Below, piece after piece: positions 4,812-5,746 of a stretch of DNA of 5,746 nt. Numbering within the stretch: position 1 is the first letter of the stretch; each line of letters opens with the position of its first letter. The translations under genes were made by a program, and so were the position numbers. The notes beneath the pieces are model-generated. The model did not search any database. It had not been told where the DNA came from and saw only the letters and a program-made list of their open reading frames with translations. Source of the DNA: Methanobacteriota archaeon (lineage in GTDB: Archaea; Thermoplasmatota; Poseidoniia; Poseidoniales; Thalassarchaeaceae); contig PBPV01000073.1 of assembly GCA_002724815.1 (NCBI GenBank), forward strand, positions 782 through 6,527. Direction: 5' to 3'.

Positions 4812-5746
4812 ATGTTCAAGCGCGTGTTGATTGCCAACCGTGGCGAAATCGCGCTTCGAATCAGTCGGGCACTTCGAGAACTTGGAGTCGAAGTTTGCAT
4901 TGTCCATGGCCGAGAAGATCGCCTCTCGCTACCCGTTCGATTTTCGGATTATGCCATTCCTCTTTATCGAAACAATCCGCTCGATTCATATCTGGATTAT
5001 GAGGCCGTCATTCAGGCCGCGAAAGAAGTCGGTGCCGAAGCCATTCACCCTGGCTATGGTTTCCTTGCAGAGAACGCAGCCTTTGTTCGCCGTTGTGAAG
5101 AAGAAGGTATCACGTTCATCGGACCAAGCGCAGATGTCATCTCACTATTGGGTGATAAAATCGAGGCGCGTAAGGCCATGGAGGCTGCCGGTCTACCGGT
5201 TGCCAAGGGAAGTGATGAGGCCATCGATGACGCTTCGGTTGCAAGACAATTAGCGGAAGATATTGGATATCCAGTCATTATCAAGGCCGCCGCTGGAGGA
5301 GGTGGAATTGGAATGCAAGTCGTGCATCATGCGGATGAGTTTGAATCAGCGCTGAATCTCTGTCAATCCCGTGCCCAATCAGCCTTTGGAGACAGCCGAG
5401 TTTTCGTTGAAAAATTCATTGAAGGCGCACAACATGTTGAGTTTCAAGTTCTGGCAGACGGTAAAAATGCAATCCATTTCGGTGAGCGTTTTTGCTCCAT
5501 CCAACGGCGTCATCAAAAATTGTTGGAAGAGGGCCCGTGGTTGAGCGAAAAAGTCCGAGCTGAAATTGGTGAGCGAGTTTGTGAGGGTGCACGTTCAGTG
5601 GGCTATCGTGGGTTGGCCACATTCGAATTCCTCCGGGACAAACATGGTGAATTTTACTTCTTGGAAGTCAATCCAAGAGTGCAGGTTGAGCATACAATCA
5701 CCGAGATGATTACCGGCGTCGACCTTGTGAAAATGGGCATTCGAGT
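4812..5746 (+). CDS. Biotin carboxylase subunit of an acyl-CoA/pyruvate-type carboxylase (3' end outside window)
   Basis: The 311 visible codons cover the N-terminal domain and much of the ATP-grasp domain of biotin carboxylase, which uses ATP and bicarbonate to carboxylate the biotin of a carrier protein. Visible motifs are KRVLIANRGEIALR (3-16), HPGYGFLAEN (79-88), FIGPS (102-106), GDK (114-116), IIKAAAGGGGIGM (156-168), HVEFQV (208-213), QRRHQK (231-236), FEF (271-273) and EVNPRVQVEH (285-294). By comparison with E. coli AccC these include ATP-binding Lys116 and Lys158, His208, His234, Lys236, and the metal or catalytic residues Glu272, Glu285, Asn287 and Arg289. The glycine loop has Ile166 where AccC has Arg. 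The EVNPRVQVEHT form is closer to pyruvate and acyl-CoA carboxylases than to AccC. The start at 4812 matches the family; ATG 4800 in the same frame would add MPTI. The gene follows the flavoprotein by 60 bases and may be co-transcribed. Whether biotin-carrier or transferase domains are fused cannot be seen. Confidence 0.95.
   Translation, partial: MFKRVLIANRGEIALRISRALRELGVEVCIVHGREDRLSLPVRFSDYAIPLYRNNPLDSYLDYEAVIQAAKEVGAEAIHPGYGFLAENAAFVRRCEEEGITFIGPSADVISLLGDKIEARKAMEAAGLPVAKGSDEAIDDASVARQLAEDIGYPVIIKAAAGGGGIGMQVVHHADEFESALNLCQSRAQSAFGDSRVFVEKFIEGAQHVEFQVLADGKNAIHFGERFCSIQRRHQKLLEEGPWLSEKVRAEIGERVCEGARSVGYRGLATFEFLRDKHGEFYFLEVNPRVQVEHTITEMITGVDLVKMGIR

Noticed and set aside
4356..4907. 183-residue minus-strand open frame across the flavoprotein end and biotin carboxylase start
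   Set aside because: It is antisense to conserved NADPH-binding motifs and to the biotin carboxylase N-terminus, and its translation shows no recognisable family.
4831..5622. Open frames 4831-5253 (+), 5054-5284 (-) and 5416-5622 (-)
   Set aside because: All overlap the biotin carboxylase frame, which carries uninterrupted family motifs to the window end.
1..5746. Defence system, mobile element, CRISPR array, tRNA or rRNA
   Set aside because: No transposase, integrase, repeat-spacer pattern, or tRNA- or rRNA-like sequence is visible; Cdc6, the reductase and biotin carboxylase are ordinary cellular genes.

Overview
The window most likely comes from an archaeon. The deciding evidence is a full-length Orc1/Cdc6-type replication initiator (complement 896-2143) with intact AAA+ motifs and a C-terminal winged helix. 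The company it keeps is a bacterial-looking CysJ-type flavoprotein and an acyl-CoA/pyruvate carboxylase-type biotin carboxylase. With moderate GC, tight packing and mostly absent Shine-Dalgarno sequences, this suits a mesophilic marine euryarchaeon such as a Marine Group II/III-type Thermoplasmatota. That lineage guess is inference; no RNA gene is present to test it.

Layout, left to right. (1) 1-297 (+): the 3' end of a small membrane-protein gene that is open at the window edge. (2) 298-858 (-): a multi-span membrane protein of unknown function whose stop codon abuts the first gene's stop with no gap. (3) 896-2143 (-): orc1/cdc6. (4) 2144-2591: a 448-base gap that becomes strongly AT-rich toward the right. 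It holds nested inverted repeats just upstream of cdc6, a near-palindrome with a separate matching half-site, and a T-rich terminator. It is the best candidate for a replication origin here. (5) 2592-3317 (-): a metallo-beta-lactamase-fold hydrolase related to RNase Z but without room for the tRNA-gripping arm. (6) 3318-3416: a divergent promoter region with an 11-base imperfect dyad. (7) 3417-4751 (+): a CysJ-like FAD/NADPH reductase that lacks the N-terminal FMN (flavodoxin) domain. (8) 4752-4811: a 60-base gap with a 13-base perfect palindrome. (9) 4812 to the window end (+): a biotin carboxylase, truncated by the window.

The genes do not form one obvious pathway. Cdc6 and the gap upstream form a plausible initiator/origin unit. 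The flavoprotein and biotin carboxylase are co-directional and closely spaced, so they may be co-transcribed, but no sulfite reductase haemoprotein and no carboxyltransferase or biotin carrier gene is visible. I found no tRNA, rRNA, CRISPR array, insertion sequence or integrase. I see no clearly new multi-gene system; the observations most worth following are the candidate origin and the free-standing CysJ-type reductase.
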